The notes under the pieces: model-generated
What the model was told of the DNA's origin: nothing
Database searches by the model: none
The model's input: the letters and a program-made list of their open reading frames with translations, nothing else
In this document: positions 37,805-48,240 of the stretch, one piece after another
How the letters are laid out: each line of letters opens with the position of its first letter
How positions within the stretch are numbered: the first letter of the stretch is position 1
Translations under genes and position numbers: made by a program
Assembly (NCBI RefSeq): GCF_032062135.1
Contig: NC_092859.1
Location: forward strand, 93,689,064 to 93,753,063
Length of the DNA: 64,000 nucleotides
From: Pyxicephalus adspersus
Taxonomy: Eukaryota > Chordata > Amphibia > Anura > Pyxicephalidae
Reading direction: 5' to 3'

Positions 37805-38382
37805 CAGGGGTGTCAAACTCTGACCCGCAACGTCCTTTTTTTTGGCCCCCAAAGGAATCCTAAATATGAATTGAAGCTGGCCTGCCGCTGCATTGAAATC
37901 GCACCGCTACTACAATTACTGGCATCACTCGTGTCTATAGACCAGCGGGCTCCCTGCCGATGCGTGGCCCGCATTGGACTGTTTTAAAGAAGCAAGTAAT
38001 GCTGGGAATTGTAGTAGCGGCATCACTCGTGTGTATAGACCAGCGGCCTCTCTGCCTATGTGTGGCCCCACATTGGACAGTTTTATAGATGCAAGTAATG
38101 CTGGGAATTGTAGTAGCGGCATCACTCGTGTGTATAGACCAGCAGCCTCTCTGCCTATGCGTAGCCCCCATTGGACTGTTTTAAAGATGCAGGGAATTGA
38201 AGTAGCGGTGCTATTTCAGTGAAGAGGGAGTTAAAGCCACTCATTAGATCGAGCCTCGCATTGGACAGCTTTCTTGACACAGGCACTTGTAGTAGACATG
38301 CTATTTCAATTTCAAGTTTGGCCCGTGACTTTGTCTAAGTTTTTAATTTTGGCCCACTCTGTATTTGAGTTTGACACCACTG
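37805..38382. mobile_element. hAT MITE with exact 8-bp duplication
   Basis: The ends are CAGGGGTGTCAAACTC (37805) and GAGTTTGACACCACTG (to 38382). The flanks are GCCTAGGC at both 37797-37804 and 38383-38390, an exact 8-bp duplication with the CTAG centre typical of hAT. Length is 578 bp. The interior is mostly a tandem repeat. Confidence 0.9.
37921..38216. repeat. Tandem repeat, 98-99 bp unit, about three copies
   Basis: GGCATCACTCGTGT recurs at 37921, 38019 and 38118. Each unit contains CTATAGACCAGCGG or TATAGACCAGC, CATTGGACTGTTTTA or CATTGGACAGTTTTA, and GCTGGGAATTGTAGTAG. The last unit is truncated (GCAGGGAATTGAAGTAG). Matching open frames appear on both strands because of the repeat. 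Confidence 0.88.
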
Positions 38383-38723
38383 GCCTAGGCGATCAAGAAT
38401 GAATGGGAGCGCAGAGCCACCTAGGATTTCTACATCACGCATCCCGGGAGGCTCTTGGCTGCTCCTTTTGAGCATGCCCGAGCATCTGCGCAGTAAGATC
38501 TTGCGCCTGCACAGTGCGAGATTGAGTGACGTTTAAACAAGAATGCGGAAGAAAAGAGAAGATGGCGCCCCCTTGCGCTTTCTCTGTGCCGGGCCAAAGA
38601 CGGATACCAGGACAACGCAGAACTCGATGGAAGAAACCTCCTGACCGACAGACTGTTCAGTGGTATTGGAGGTAAGTGAGATTTTAATGTTTTAGGTGAG
38701 TTTTGGGTTTACTTTTGCTTTAA

Positions 38724-41700
38724 GTGTATATCAGTTATGATATGCTGTTACACAAAATGAACCACATTAGAAAAAGCACTAAATAAATAAATGTAGGCTA
38801 AAATCCAAATACACAGTTGAAATATCAATCCAAATGTTTAATTCTGGTCAGCAACTTTTCTGGTTTAGACACCCCAATCGGAATTGTACAAATGTAAGTT
38901 CTTACCATTTACTTTTCTCTACTGAAGTCAAGTAAATACAGCTTAGTCAAGATTGTAAGCTCACTAATTTTACCTCTCTACTAACTCATCCATTCAACAA
39001 ACTTTATTTTTTGATAGGCTTAAATGCTCTTTCTTCCTTTTGTTGTCTGGGTGCTGTAAGGCTAGTATAAAACTAATGGAAATACTATATACAAGTATGT
39101 AAAAAAAGCATTAAGGAATTTCTTTAATAATCACATACCTTGAATAAATGGGCGTCTTTTAGATTTTCATACACGTACACCTAATACATATTGAATGACA
39201 AATGGTAATTTTTGCCCTCCCCAATCCCCTGTGCATTCTAATCTTCCATTACTTACAATTGAAATGTTATGACTATTAACCTGAATTCAAGTTAGCAGTT
39301 TATACCAGAAGAAAAAAGAACAGTCTGGAATTGGTGTTTTATTTTGAGGACAGCTTGCAAAAATATGTTACAAACATTTATAAAGATTGCTGTATGTTTA
39401 ACATTATTAAGGGGTACTACAAGCAAACATTCTTGTAAACACACATTGTAATTTCTCTTTGTAAATTTGAACTTAGGTTATTGAACTTTGTAAACAACTT
39501 TGTAAAGAATATACTTAAATACTATGGCAGACAGGGCTTAGAGCCTCCATTTCTAAAAATCTTACAAATCACATGTCTATCTCCCCTTTTGAATGATAGA
39601 TCACGTATAGATGCTTGTCATTGTGAGGTTGAATTTCCAGATAGAAGCTGAACTTTACTAACCCAAATATATGCATGCCATCCAGGTCTTAAAAGCTTAA
39701 AAACACCCTTTTCTCAGGCTTCATAGATGGAATGGGTTTTTGTGGATGGTATGCTGTGCTTTCACAAAATGTGTAGCTTCTGTATCTTCACATTCTGTTA
39801 TTATAATTGGTCAACATTCTGGTGCTCTTTAAATGTGAGCTGCAGAATTTATTTCATATTGGTTTCTCTAACAAACAAAAACCTTTGTTTTAGCTATTTT
39901 TCTCATGGAATTCCTATAAACAAAGATGATTTCAGGTCTGGAGGATGCCTACAGACCCTTTCTAATTTCCTCTGCTTCCTTTTCTCTTTCCTGGGTAGTA
40001 GTCTTTACCACCCTCTTAATGATGGTAATGGGGGAACTCATCACGGTTTGATCATACTCTGATTATGATTTTTACCCCAACCAAAATAATATATTCTCTT
40101 CTAATTGGCTCCTAGAAAGCTGATTTATGGGAGTTTTTATGCCATTGCAAAATGATAGGGTGCTTTTATTATCCCATAAGTCCTCAATCAGTAGCAGGTT
40201 TCACAAAACTAGTTTTATAGGATCGTGTCTTCTTGAGACAAAACACCAGAGCAATTACACAGATATTTTCGAACAGTATGTGAATATTGTTGGAAATGCA
40301 ATGCTGATGTAGGCATGTTGCTACATATCTTTATGGTCTTGCCTAGTTCTGAAATTTTCAGTGCATGACCAAGCTCAAGCATGAAAGTGCCTGAAATTGC
40401 TTGGAAAATCACTGGCTATGAGATCTTGGAGCACCCTGCCTTTTTAATACATAGTAATACATTGCTTTTAGAAAACCATACCTGAATTTTGTGTTGAAAG
40501 TAATGGCTGCTGATTCCTGAATTCCTCTGTTATGGAAACACAATACATTTATAGTTTAATAAAAATTCAGCAGATCATGCTTATTTAAGATCTTACCTCT
40601 AGCTTACATGATGCCAAAAATAAATTCCTGTGAATATGGTAATTTATGGAGTCCCCCATGTATGAATGGCACCTGGCCCCGGTGTAATAGTGTTCCCTGC
40701 TGATCCACAACAGTCTCCAAAGTTTGAAGCACGGTGAATGCACTCTACTTTCTAATGCTGTATTACAATTAAATTGGTATTAAGAATACTGATTTCTATA
40801 TGTTTATAATTTTATAGGTGTATTGTCTATTGCCAAGACACAAGTAATTGTATATGTTGTATAGAAACTCTTGTTTTGTATTGCTCTTTGTGTTTATATA
40901 AAAAACCCAAAAATTAAAAATTATAACCACATTTACCCTTTTTTAAATGTTTGTATTGGTCAATCCATTGTCACTCTGGAGACCTTCTATATATTGCAGA
41001 TCTGGGGCCACAGGTGTATCTGCCTTCCATTGAAAGCCTCCAGTCTCAGTACTATGGTAACAGCTTGTACTTCTGGTAAATAAAAGGGTCAGATGTACCC
41101 TTTTGACCTTTGATCTCTCGCATTCATCTCTCGCAGATCATTCATCCTGTCAACAACTTCTATTTTTCAACAGAAAGTAAGAAGAGTTATGACATTTGGT
41201 GCCTATTGCCTAATGTCAATGTTCCTATGCCTAGCTATTACTGTTATTGCTAAAGATATCAGTGATACATAAGCACCTTGAATTTTAGTGTTCTTTTCCA
41301 AATTTTTCTCACTTTTTATAAAACCAACCCCTCATCACTTGGAATTTGTTATTCATCCCTTTCTGTCCATCTCTGCATACACTTAGTTACTCAACTTCTA
41401 GTCATCTAGGTTTAAGACGGAGGTCAGCAATGGAAGTATCTTATTTTTTTAGGGATTTACCCTAATGCAGTAGTAGAATTTTTAACCATGTTACCCCTTG
41501 CTACTCTGTGGCCACTAACTTGGAAATATGTTTTCATGTGTATTGAATTTCCCATGATTGCGGTTAAGGGAACACTGGCCTCATGCAAATCTTTCTCACC
41601 ATTTTACTCCTTTTTTCATTCTTTTTGTGCCGTCAACTAACCTGGCACTACTGATACGTATGTACAGTATAAAACACAGAAAAAAGTTTAAGGCTAAGAT

Positions 41701-41765
41701 TAGAGCTGTGAGTAGATTCTCCTTTAGAGTTTTGAAAATGCTGCTATATGGGCACCCAGTTTTTG
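38724..41765. other. Unannotated 3-kb stretch
   Basis: No gene, RNA or defined repeat recognised. Open frames such as 39727-40062 (111 codons) read as low-complexity aromatic sequence with no domain. Confidence 0.5.
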
Positions 41766-41893
41766 TTTTGTGTAGGTCTCCTTCTCCTTTGTCATTGTTT
41801 GTATCTGTCTGTCATTTTTTTAACCCTTATTTATTGTGCTGCGCAATATGTTGGCACTATATAAATGAAGTTTACTAATAATAACAATAATGA
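41766..41893 (+). repeat. L2-like 3' tail fragment
   Basis: TCTCCTTCTCCTTTGTCATT, CTGTCTGTCATTTTTTTAAC, then GTGCTGCGCAATATGTTGGC and ACTATATAAATGAAGTTTAC with a TAATAATAAC tail. Confidence 0.6.
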
Positions 41894-42400
41894 TATTAAT
41901 AAGGGGTGTTTAAAGATTATTCCTTAAATAGGAAAGATTTCTATTACATGATTAAGAAAAATCACACTAACTGCCAAGTCGGTCTGACTTCTGACAGGTG
42001 ATTTGGTACATCACTCAGCTGTTTGCAATGGTGCAAACCCCAGGCTCATCTGGAAGCAAGGCTGTATAATAATATTTGTGGGCCGGTGTCTAGGCCAATG
42101 CTTCTAAATTAGGGTTCCTTCAGGGCTTGCTTGGGGTCCCTTTAATCAGGGGTCCCCAATAGGTGGGCCGCGAGAGCACGGATACCATCGGTGATCCTCT
42201 GATCTGGCCGGTGCTATCCCCAGCGGGGTGAGGAGAAGGGCTCACTGGCCAGAGTCACAGACCATGTCTTCCATACAGAGCATGGACCGCAAGCTCCAAA
42301 AGGTTGGGGACCACTACCTTAAATAATAAGCAATTTGTGCAACTCCCACTCAATGTACAGTGCTGCGTAATATGTTGGTAATATATATTTAAAGTTTATT
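41894..42400 (+). repeat. Composite dispersed repeat (plus), interrupted by a hAT MITE
   Basis: AAGGGGTGTTTAAAGATTAT, GGTGCAAACCCCAGGCTCAT, CTGGAAGCAAGGCTGTATAA and a terminal TGTACAGTGCTGCGTAATAT. The same units run inverted at 31763-32060. The hAT MITE 42147-42316 interrupts it. Confidence 0.6.
42147..42316. mobile_element. hAT MITE, 170 bp
   Basis: CAGGGGTCCCCAATAGGTGG on the left and CCAAAAGGTTGGGGACCACTA on the right. The flanks are CCTTTAAT (42139-42146) and CCTTAAAT (42317-42324), 7 of 8 identical. The related repeat at 31905-31940 (inverted) has no insert, giving an empty site. Confidence 0.82.
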
Positions 42401-42401
42401 A

Positions 42402-43311
42402 TTAACCACCTGGCCGTTAAGCCCGAGCATGTTCGGGGTAAAAACTTTTGCAATTTTCGTTAACCCCGAGTTTTTGTCACCAGGTGGTTAAATGTAAACA
42501 AATGTTATATTGCAATAAGATTGTCATACATTGTATGACAATCGGATTACAACTGAAAGGAAATACCCAGTGTCCGCAGCTCCTCTTGCAGCAATAAAAG
42601 ATTTGCTATTGCTGCTGGCATCTGCAGTGAGATGTGAAGCACAATGCAGAAATCCTGCATTGTGCTGTGCATCTCTCCGGAGATGCCAGCAGCAGCAGCC
42701 TCCAGCGTCTCTGTCTGTGTCTGTGTGAGCTGGGCAGGGAAATCCCTCCCTCACATCATTCCGGAGGATGAGTCATCGTCCGGGTGATGTGATTGGTGAT
42801 GTATGGGGGTGTGTCAGGGAGGGAAACTTAAAAGCAGATTACAATGTAATCTGCTTTTAAATGGTTTTTACAGTACAAAAACACCACACAACATGAAATA
42901 AAAATAAAAGTACATTTTTAATTTTATTTTTAGATTACATTGTTGTCTATTATTTCATTATTGTTTTAAATTATTTAAATTTATGTATTATATTATAATT
43001 TATGATTTTAATATAATAAATAAATATAATTATCATATCTGGGAGTTAATCCTAAGAATTACAAGCCCACAATATAAACAAAAATTTCTATGCAAAAAAA
43101 AATAGGATAGGATTTTATTAAAAGTACATTTTTTTTTTTACATGATTGTGTGTTTCAAAGTTTTTTTTATATTCATGATATCTACTAGACCCTTGTTCGG
43201 ACATATTTCTGTAACTTACAGGTCTAAAATGTAAAAAAAAAATTTCATGAAAAACAGTGTAACGCTTTTGGTACAGAAATCTAGACATCAGTGTAATGCC
43301 CAGGAGGTTAA
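42402..43311. mobile_element. piggyBac-like MITE, copy 3
   Basis: TTAA at 42402-42405 and 43308-43311, with termini CCACCTGGCCGTTAAGCCCG and TAATGCCCAGGAGG. It shares both ends, the ATTGTCATACATTGTATGACAAT palindrome and the TACAGAAATCTAGACATCAG block with the 26643 copy. The interior is different, with a GATTACATTGTAATCTGC palindrome at about 42837-42860. Confidence 0.77.
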
Positions 43312-43314
43312 TAT

Positions 43315-43451
43315 TAATGATAATAATAATAAAAATGTAAATACCATTCTGTAAATAGGAGATATTTGTATTATATGATCAAGATCACAGGATTTTTAAA
43401 GTTCAGATCCTCAAGGTAATATTGCCCACTGCAAGTTAGTAGAACCATCAT
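43315..43451 (+). repeat. Composite repeat piece
   Basis: TAATAATAATAAAAATG, then ATATGATCAAGATCACAGGA and CAAGGTAATATTGCCCACTG. It is the inverse of 30700-30790, which shows the two regions share one repeat. Confidence 0.55.
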
Positions 43452-43640
43452 TTAGATCAGATTTTCTCAACCAGGGTTCCTCCAAAGGTTGCTAGGGGTT
43501 CCTTGAGGAATAAGTAGTATGTGACTCTCAGGTCAGTTTAATTGATAGCAATGATTTTGGCTATCTGTAAGGGTGGCAGCTTTCCTACTGGACAGCAATG
43601 TCCAATTACTATAGCAGTCTGAGGTGCCAGGACCCTTTTG
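43452..43640 (+). mobile_element. hAT-like MITE fragment, copy 2
   Basis: CAGATTTTCTCAACCAGGGT, TCCTCCAAAGGTTGCTAGGG, GGTTCC. Opposite orientation to 30406-30694. The right end is not found. Confidence 0.5.
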
Positions 43641-44849
43641 TTATATCTATTGTGACATTTGCATTAGGTCTATCTAGCAAATTCACACTAATGGATTATG
43701 TTACGGTGCAGTTAAACTTGCATGTTATGCACCAAATGCAGTGCAAGTAATGCTTAGCCAATGATATAGCAAGTTTTCAGTTTGCTGTGGTGCAACTAAT
43801 TAAAATGAAAGTTTGCCTTAACGCAACACACGCCAACAAGGACTGCAACGCTTGTGGGTTTTTAAAATGCATGGTACAACCACAGTGAAAAAAATTGCAT
43901 AAAATCTACACTGACATTATGTTTACACTCCCATAACACCTTTGAAAAGGCATGATGTTTAATGATTTTTTTAAAGCAGATGTTTGATTTGGTATTGTTC
44001 CCAATGACCACTAGGCCAGTGTCCTGTGAGCTGTGTATATATTTTTTTCATAGTAGAGGCTCCCTGGAGACCTGAAAGTTTTTTCAAGGGGTTATCCCTG
44101 TTAAAAGGGTCAAGAAACAATGATTTAGACCAAAGGGCATACAATAGCACTGATACAAGCTCATGAAGGTCACAATACTTAACCACTGTAATTTGTCAGG
44201 AGTCTACTCATCTTTACCATCCTTTTTGAGTAAAACATTATAGTTTGGGGGGTATCCACAATACCTGTATACCCACAGTAATTCAACTCTTACCAGCTTT
44301 TTGGCAGCACTTATAGAATGAGGGTTGGCAGTCATTTCACAGGAGCTGTCTTTAAAAAAAGATTCAGTCTTGGATTTCACTTGCAAACTTTGAGCCCCAT
44401 GACCTTTGAAATTGTATTCTATTACTGTGCCACTTTATTCTGTTTCTGTCTTGTCGCCAGTTACTGTGAAGCACACTATTTTATTTACTTTTTTTTATGA
44501 AAGTGCATTAGACAAGCCTTCACCAGATAAACTTGTTCTCTAAAATTCTAATACCTTAGGCCTCTACTCAACCAGCAAAACCAAGGCAGCAGCTTTCCCC
44601 CCTCCTTCCGCTCTTTGACCCAGCCTTATGTGACTACAACTATAAGTGTTTCTGCTAGAGTATTCCAGTCAAATCCTGTGTATTGAAAATGTTTTATTAT
44701 AACACAAAATAGAAATCTATTGTATGTAAAGTTATTGGGGCTGATTTTCTAAAGGATTTAGGCTGTTTACATACCAGAGTGATTTATCACTCTGTAGAGA
44801 AAATTGTTATATGAAAATGTAAAAAAACAAGAAAACAAAAAAAAAACTA
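43641..44849. other. Unannotated stretch
   Basis: No gene or defined repeat. 44755-44800 has a small GAGTGATTTATCACTC hairpin. Confidence 0.45.
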
Positions 44850-45267
44850 ATTCTTATATAAACGGGTAGACAACCTTTTTTTTTTTATAAAAGGTAAAAA
44901 CTACCTTCATTTTTGGGGGAGGGGGTTTAAAACTTTTCTTTTTTAAAAAATGGCAAAGCCCCTCTTTTTTAGTCTCGATCTTCAGCATGCGCAGAAGAAG
45001 CTTTTCCTTCAATGCATGCGCAGTGAGATTGGCACTCTTTTTTTCCCATCTACATCACCTGATCTTGCACCTGAGCAGTCCGAGATTGGATGATGTGGAA
45101 AGAAGGCGAGAGAAGGGAAAAAAGATGGCTGTGCCTGGCCCTTCCTTCGTGTCAGGAGAAAGGAGGATACCAGGATGACGTGGGACCCGATGCAGGAAAC
45201 ATCTGGAGGGATTAACAGATCTGTGAAGGTAAAAGTAAGGTGTTTTTTTCAATTTACTTCCGCTTTA
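44850..45267 (+). mobile_element. TTAAAGCGG-end MITE, copy 3
   Basis: It runs from AACGGGTAGACAACC (left subterminal) to TTTACTTCCGCTTTAA (ending 45267). GC-rich core with CAGCATGCGCAGAAGAAG and AATGCATGCGCAGTGAG. The left terminus itself is missing. Confidence 0.7.
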
Positions 45268-45279
45268 AAGTCAGCAGAG

Positions 45280-45392
45280 CTTATAATAATATTATTATTA
45301 ATATTATTAATAATAATATTAATAATAATAATAATAAACAGTATTTTTATAGCCCCTAACATATTACACAGTGCTGTACATTAAATGGGAGA
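45280..45392 (-). repeat. (TAA)n run with LINE/SINE tail
   Basis: Alternating TAATATTATTAATAATAATA, then CAGTATTTTTATAGCCCC, TAACATATTACACAGTGC and TGTACATTAAATGGG. Confidence 0.6.
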
Positions 45393-45581
45393 CAAAAAAA
45401 AAGGGAGGCTGTAAGGCTTTTTTTTGGGTCAGGGAGACTTTTAAAGCACTTTTAGGCAAAAGAGGAACCATGAAAATAATCCAACATCAACAATTACTTA
45501 TGTCGTTAGACAAATACAATGATCACTATGGTTCATATTTTGAAGATGCTTATGAAAGTCAAATAATACAAAATGAAGTCT

Positions 45582-45627
45582 CGGTCCCGACACGTTTCGT
45601 CTGTTTTTGGCTTCCTCAGGAGAAATG
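45582..45627 (-). ncRNA. Hammerhead-ribozyme-like motif, left arm
   Basis: On the minus strand: UUUCUC, then CUGAGGA (matches core CUGANGA), AGCC, a loop, GAC, then GAAA, C, GUGUC (cleavage-type GUC), then GGGACC. Helix I can form four pairs (UCUC with GGGA, one G-U). Helix II is weak and an extra A follows the first core box. Helix III would be minimal, as in hammerheads described from Penelope-like elements. The two invariant boxes are intact, but activity is unproven. Confidence 0.45.
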
Positions 45628-46091
45628 GAGACTTGAGCAAAGATATTAATGAAGTTTGGATTTGCAATTGGTCCAGAAGTGATCAAAACGTTAATACCAA
45701 TGGTGGCTGCGTGGGTTTGAGTGAAGAGGGGGATTGTCATACGTGTCTGGCTGTGGACGCTCTGCTCTCTCTTCACATCACGGATGACAATCCCCCTCTT
45801 TACTCAAACCTTCAATTAGCTATGTTTGCCTAATAAATTGGATACCATAGATGTCTCTGATTTCTTTTTATATCTAACAAACCAATACCTGGACAAAACT
45901 TTTAATCACAATCTAGTATAAGTCTGGCTACAAACAGGTCATTTATTCCCATGAAGAAGTTAAAAGTCTCATTTCTCTTTTTATCATTTCAAATACCACT
46001 GTTGTTAACATGCAGCCACCATTGCTATTAACGTCTTGATCACTTCTGAACCATTTGCAAATACAAACTTCATTATCTTTGCTGAAATCTC

Positions 46092-46140
46092 CATTTCCCC
46101 TGAGGAAGCCAAAAACAGGCAAAATGCGTCAGGTCCAAGA
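46092..46140 (+). ncRNA. Hammerhead-like motif, right arm, decayed
   Basis: CUGAGGA, A, GCC, loop, GGC, then AAAA in place of GAAA, and GCGUC. Helix II pairs better here (GCC/GGC) than in the left arm, but the second invariant box has lost its G, so catalysis is not expected. Confidence 0.4.
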
Positions 46141-46189
46141 CTTCATTTTGTATGACTTGACTTTCATGAGCATATTTAAAATATGAACC

Positions 46190-46979
46190 TGTAAGGAACT
46201 TACCCGCCCTGCGAGCCCGCGGTGTCCCTGGGGTTCCCAGCCACAGAGGGGGACGCCACAGTAGCAGGCAGCATGGCCGAGGCTGCTGCCCTGCTCCCAG
46301 CTTGTCTATCTCTACAGGCGGAGGGATCCGCCCTGGCCAAAGTACTGTTCAGCCAGGCAGCAGCCCTTGCATCCCTTTGGATGTGGTTCCTGCTCCCAGC
46401 ACTCCTTTGCAAGTGCAAAGTAATGCACGTCCTAGGGATACTGTGGGAAGAGGTGCGCGTGTCACCATGCGTCCCTCTTGTACCCCCCGAGGGCGTGGCA
46501 CTCGGCTGCCTCGCCCTAGGGCGGGACAGAGTTACGGTAGTTTGAATTCCCTGCGGCCAATCAGCTGCAGGGGATTTACTCAGTCTCCTATCAGACAGTG
46601 CCAGGTGGCGCAAGGTGATTGGTCATCCTGGCCATTTAAGGAGAGCCTGTCCATTACACCATTGCCCGCTATAGCCTCTGTTACCACAGTGTGCTTGGGT
46701 GTGTCTTTGTGTATGTTAAACTTTATCTGCTTGTCATCTCCTCAGTGACCTGGTCTGAAACTAACTCTGATTGAACTCTGCCAGCCCTGACCTCGGATTG
46801 TTATTGACCATTCTGCCTGCTGCCAGCCCTAACCTCGGATTGTTACTGACCTGCATTTGCCTTATCCTTCTGTACCTTGCTTGATTGAAATTAACCCTTG
46901 CTGTGCTGTGCTGTTTTGAATAAACCTGATTCAAGGATATCTGGAGTTGGTTGTGGTTTGTGTGCCCAGGCGCATTACA
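46190..46979 (+). mobile_element. Solo LTR 1 of an LTR retrotransposon
   Basis: It starts TGTAAGGAACTTACC and ends GCGCATTACA (TG...CA). The flanks are GAACC on both sides (46185-46189 and 46980-46984), an exact 5-bp duplication. Promoter-like parts are CCAATCAGCTG and GATTGGTC (CCAAT boxes) followed by CATTTAAGG. The poly(A) signal AATAAA is at 46919-46924. A direct repeat of about 48 bp (CCTCGGATTGTTATTGACC, CCTCGGATTGTTACTGACC) precedes it. No internal coding region is present, so this is a recombination-derived solo LTR. A 5-bp duplication fits Gypsy, Copia or some retroviral families. The lineage is not identified. Confidence 0.9.
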
Positions 46980-47148
46980 GAACCATAGTGATCATTGTAT
47001 TTGTCTAATGACAATAGTAATTGTTGATGTTAGATTATTTTCATGGTTCTTTTTTGCATATCTTCTTTTTTATTTTTTATTTTATTTATAGTAATAAAGA
47101 ATAGATTTGAATTAGGATTATCAAAGTGCTTTAAAAGCTTCTCTGTTT

Positions 47149-47260
47149 CAAACCCCCCTCCCCCATTTTTTTGTCCCCATTCAATTTCTCATTAATTATG
47201 AGGTCTGGCACAACCTAGAATCATTGTTGAAATTTTGGAACCTCCTTCTTTGTACCCCTC
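47149..47260. other. Short unannotated stretch
   Basis: No feature. Confidence 0.4.
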
Positions 47261-47352
47261 TTGTTTCTCTTCCTAGGGGTTGCAAATGACAGACAGTGAC
47301 ACAGGAGGAGGAGAGGACCCTGACCTGAAGAGCTTACAATCCAGAAAGCTAT
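47261..47352 (-). repeat. L2-like 3' tail fragment
   Basis: GGGGTTGCAAATGACAGACA, GTGACACAGGAGGAGGAGAG, CTGAAGAGCTTACAATCC. It is the inverse of the segment preceding the GTACAG tail at 10620. Confidence 0.6.
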
Positions 47353-47459
47353 CACAGCTTTCAGTAGTAAATCAAACCATCTGGATCACTCTTTCTACTT
47401 TCCAAAACATACATCTATAGGTATATCTCAGCTGGGATTTGTTTTGCCTATAAACTGTA

Positions 47460-47995
47460 AGGCCTGGTCAGTACCAGTATTCCCCAGACACCAGTCCCCC
47501 AATCTAACATTGCAGTCTTCACCTATAGCAGCCCCCGCTCAGCCTCGGGGGATTGGTTGCGTCTCCCAGCACTCAGTTGCCCCCAGGACTTGGGGCGCAA
47601 GGGATGGTGTCTACAGATAGGCCAGCAGCTGACCAGAAGTCAGACCCACAAATACAGAGTACAGAATTATCAGGAAATCCAGAAACAAGCCAAAGTCAAA
47701 ACACAGGAAATCAGTCCACCAGACATAGTTTAAACCGAATGTCAGGAACAGGCACAGGTCAGTAACAGAGAAATACTCAAAATCACTCTAGCACAGATAA
47801 GCCCCTTCAGCTGTGCGCAGCCCAACAATGGATGCTGGGGTTGCCATAAATACATCAGTTTGCACAACTAAAGGGAAGCAGGGGCTGCTGCTATCTTAGT
47901 TCTCCTCGCTGCTGCAAAGGACATCACTGGACAGAACAAACAATGTTTATTACTGCGATGGTGCACAGCATGGAGTCGCCAGAGCATTTCCTAAC
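47460..47995. repeat. GC-rich unclassified segment, probable interspersed repeat
   Basis: It stands out from AT-rich flanks. It contains repeated CAGxAAxTCAG-type words (GACCAGAAGTCAGACCC, AGTCAAAACACAGGAAATCAG, GGAACAGGCACAGGTCAG). No termini and no coding domain are seen. Its texture recalls degraded LTR sequence, but no family can be named. Confidence 0.35.
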
Positions 47996-48175
47996 ATAAA
48001 CATTCATATTTTAAATGATATCTAAAGGCATCCCCAGACTTTAGAGTAATGCATCATAAAGGTCTATGTGGAAACAAACATATTGTATACACGCACTAAT
48101 AGTGGTTGCTGATAAGCAGTGGTTTTGATCAACCATACAAATGTAAGTACAGATACATTTTTTAAAACTTCCTAG

Positions 48176-48240
48176 ATAATGTACAGCGCTGTGTAATATG
48201 TTGGCACTATATAAATACTGTTTAATGTTAATAATAATAC
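48176..48240 (+). repeat. LINE/SINE 3' tail fragment
   Basis: TAATGTACAGCGCTGTGTAA, TATGTTGGCACTATATAAAT, ACTGTTTAATGTTAATAATA. Confidence 0.62.

Larger units (their letters stand above)
37645..38723 (+). mobile_element. TTAAAGCGG-end MITE, copy 2, split by a hAT
   Basis: The left end resembles GTAAAGC...CTCAGAATTTTCA, followed by AAAAGGGTAGATAACC (37679). The right end is GGGTTTACTTTTGCTTTAA to 38723. The hAT 37805-38382 lies inside; removing it leaves an element of about 490 bp, like its relatives. The GC-rich middle (GCGCAGTAAGATCTTGCGCC, AGATGGCGCCCCC) is shared with the 44850 and 62011 copies. Confidence 0.74.
45420..47148. repeat. Large inverted repeat element (possibly Penelope-like)
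   Basis: Left arm 45420-45706, read on the minus strand, matches right arm 46012-47148, read on the plus strand, after removing the LTR 46190-46979. Shared landmarks running outward from the centre are CAGCCACCATTG, TTGATCACTTCTG, CTGAGGAAGCCAAAAACAG, CATTTTGTAT, GAACCATAGTGATCATTG, TTATTTTCATGGTTC and AAAGTGCTTTAAAAG. Between the arms a smaller inverted pair (GAGTGAAGAGGGGGATTGTCA at 45720 against TGACAATCCCCCTCTTTACTC at 45784) makes a hairpin. No open protein frame is recognised. Penelope-like origin is inferred only from the hammerhead-like motif and the inverted layout. Confidence 0.7.

Noticed and set aside
45587..46135. Possibility that the hammerhead-like pairs are CRISPR-like or riboswitch elements
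   Set aside because: The genome is vertebrate, there is no spacer array, and the motif pair is explained by the inverted repeat.
46200..46748. Frames of 107-148 codons on both strands
   Set aside because: They lie wholly inside solo LTR 1, are GC-rich and have partial equivalents in LTR 2 with different breaks. LTRs do not encode proteins here.
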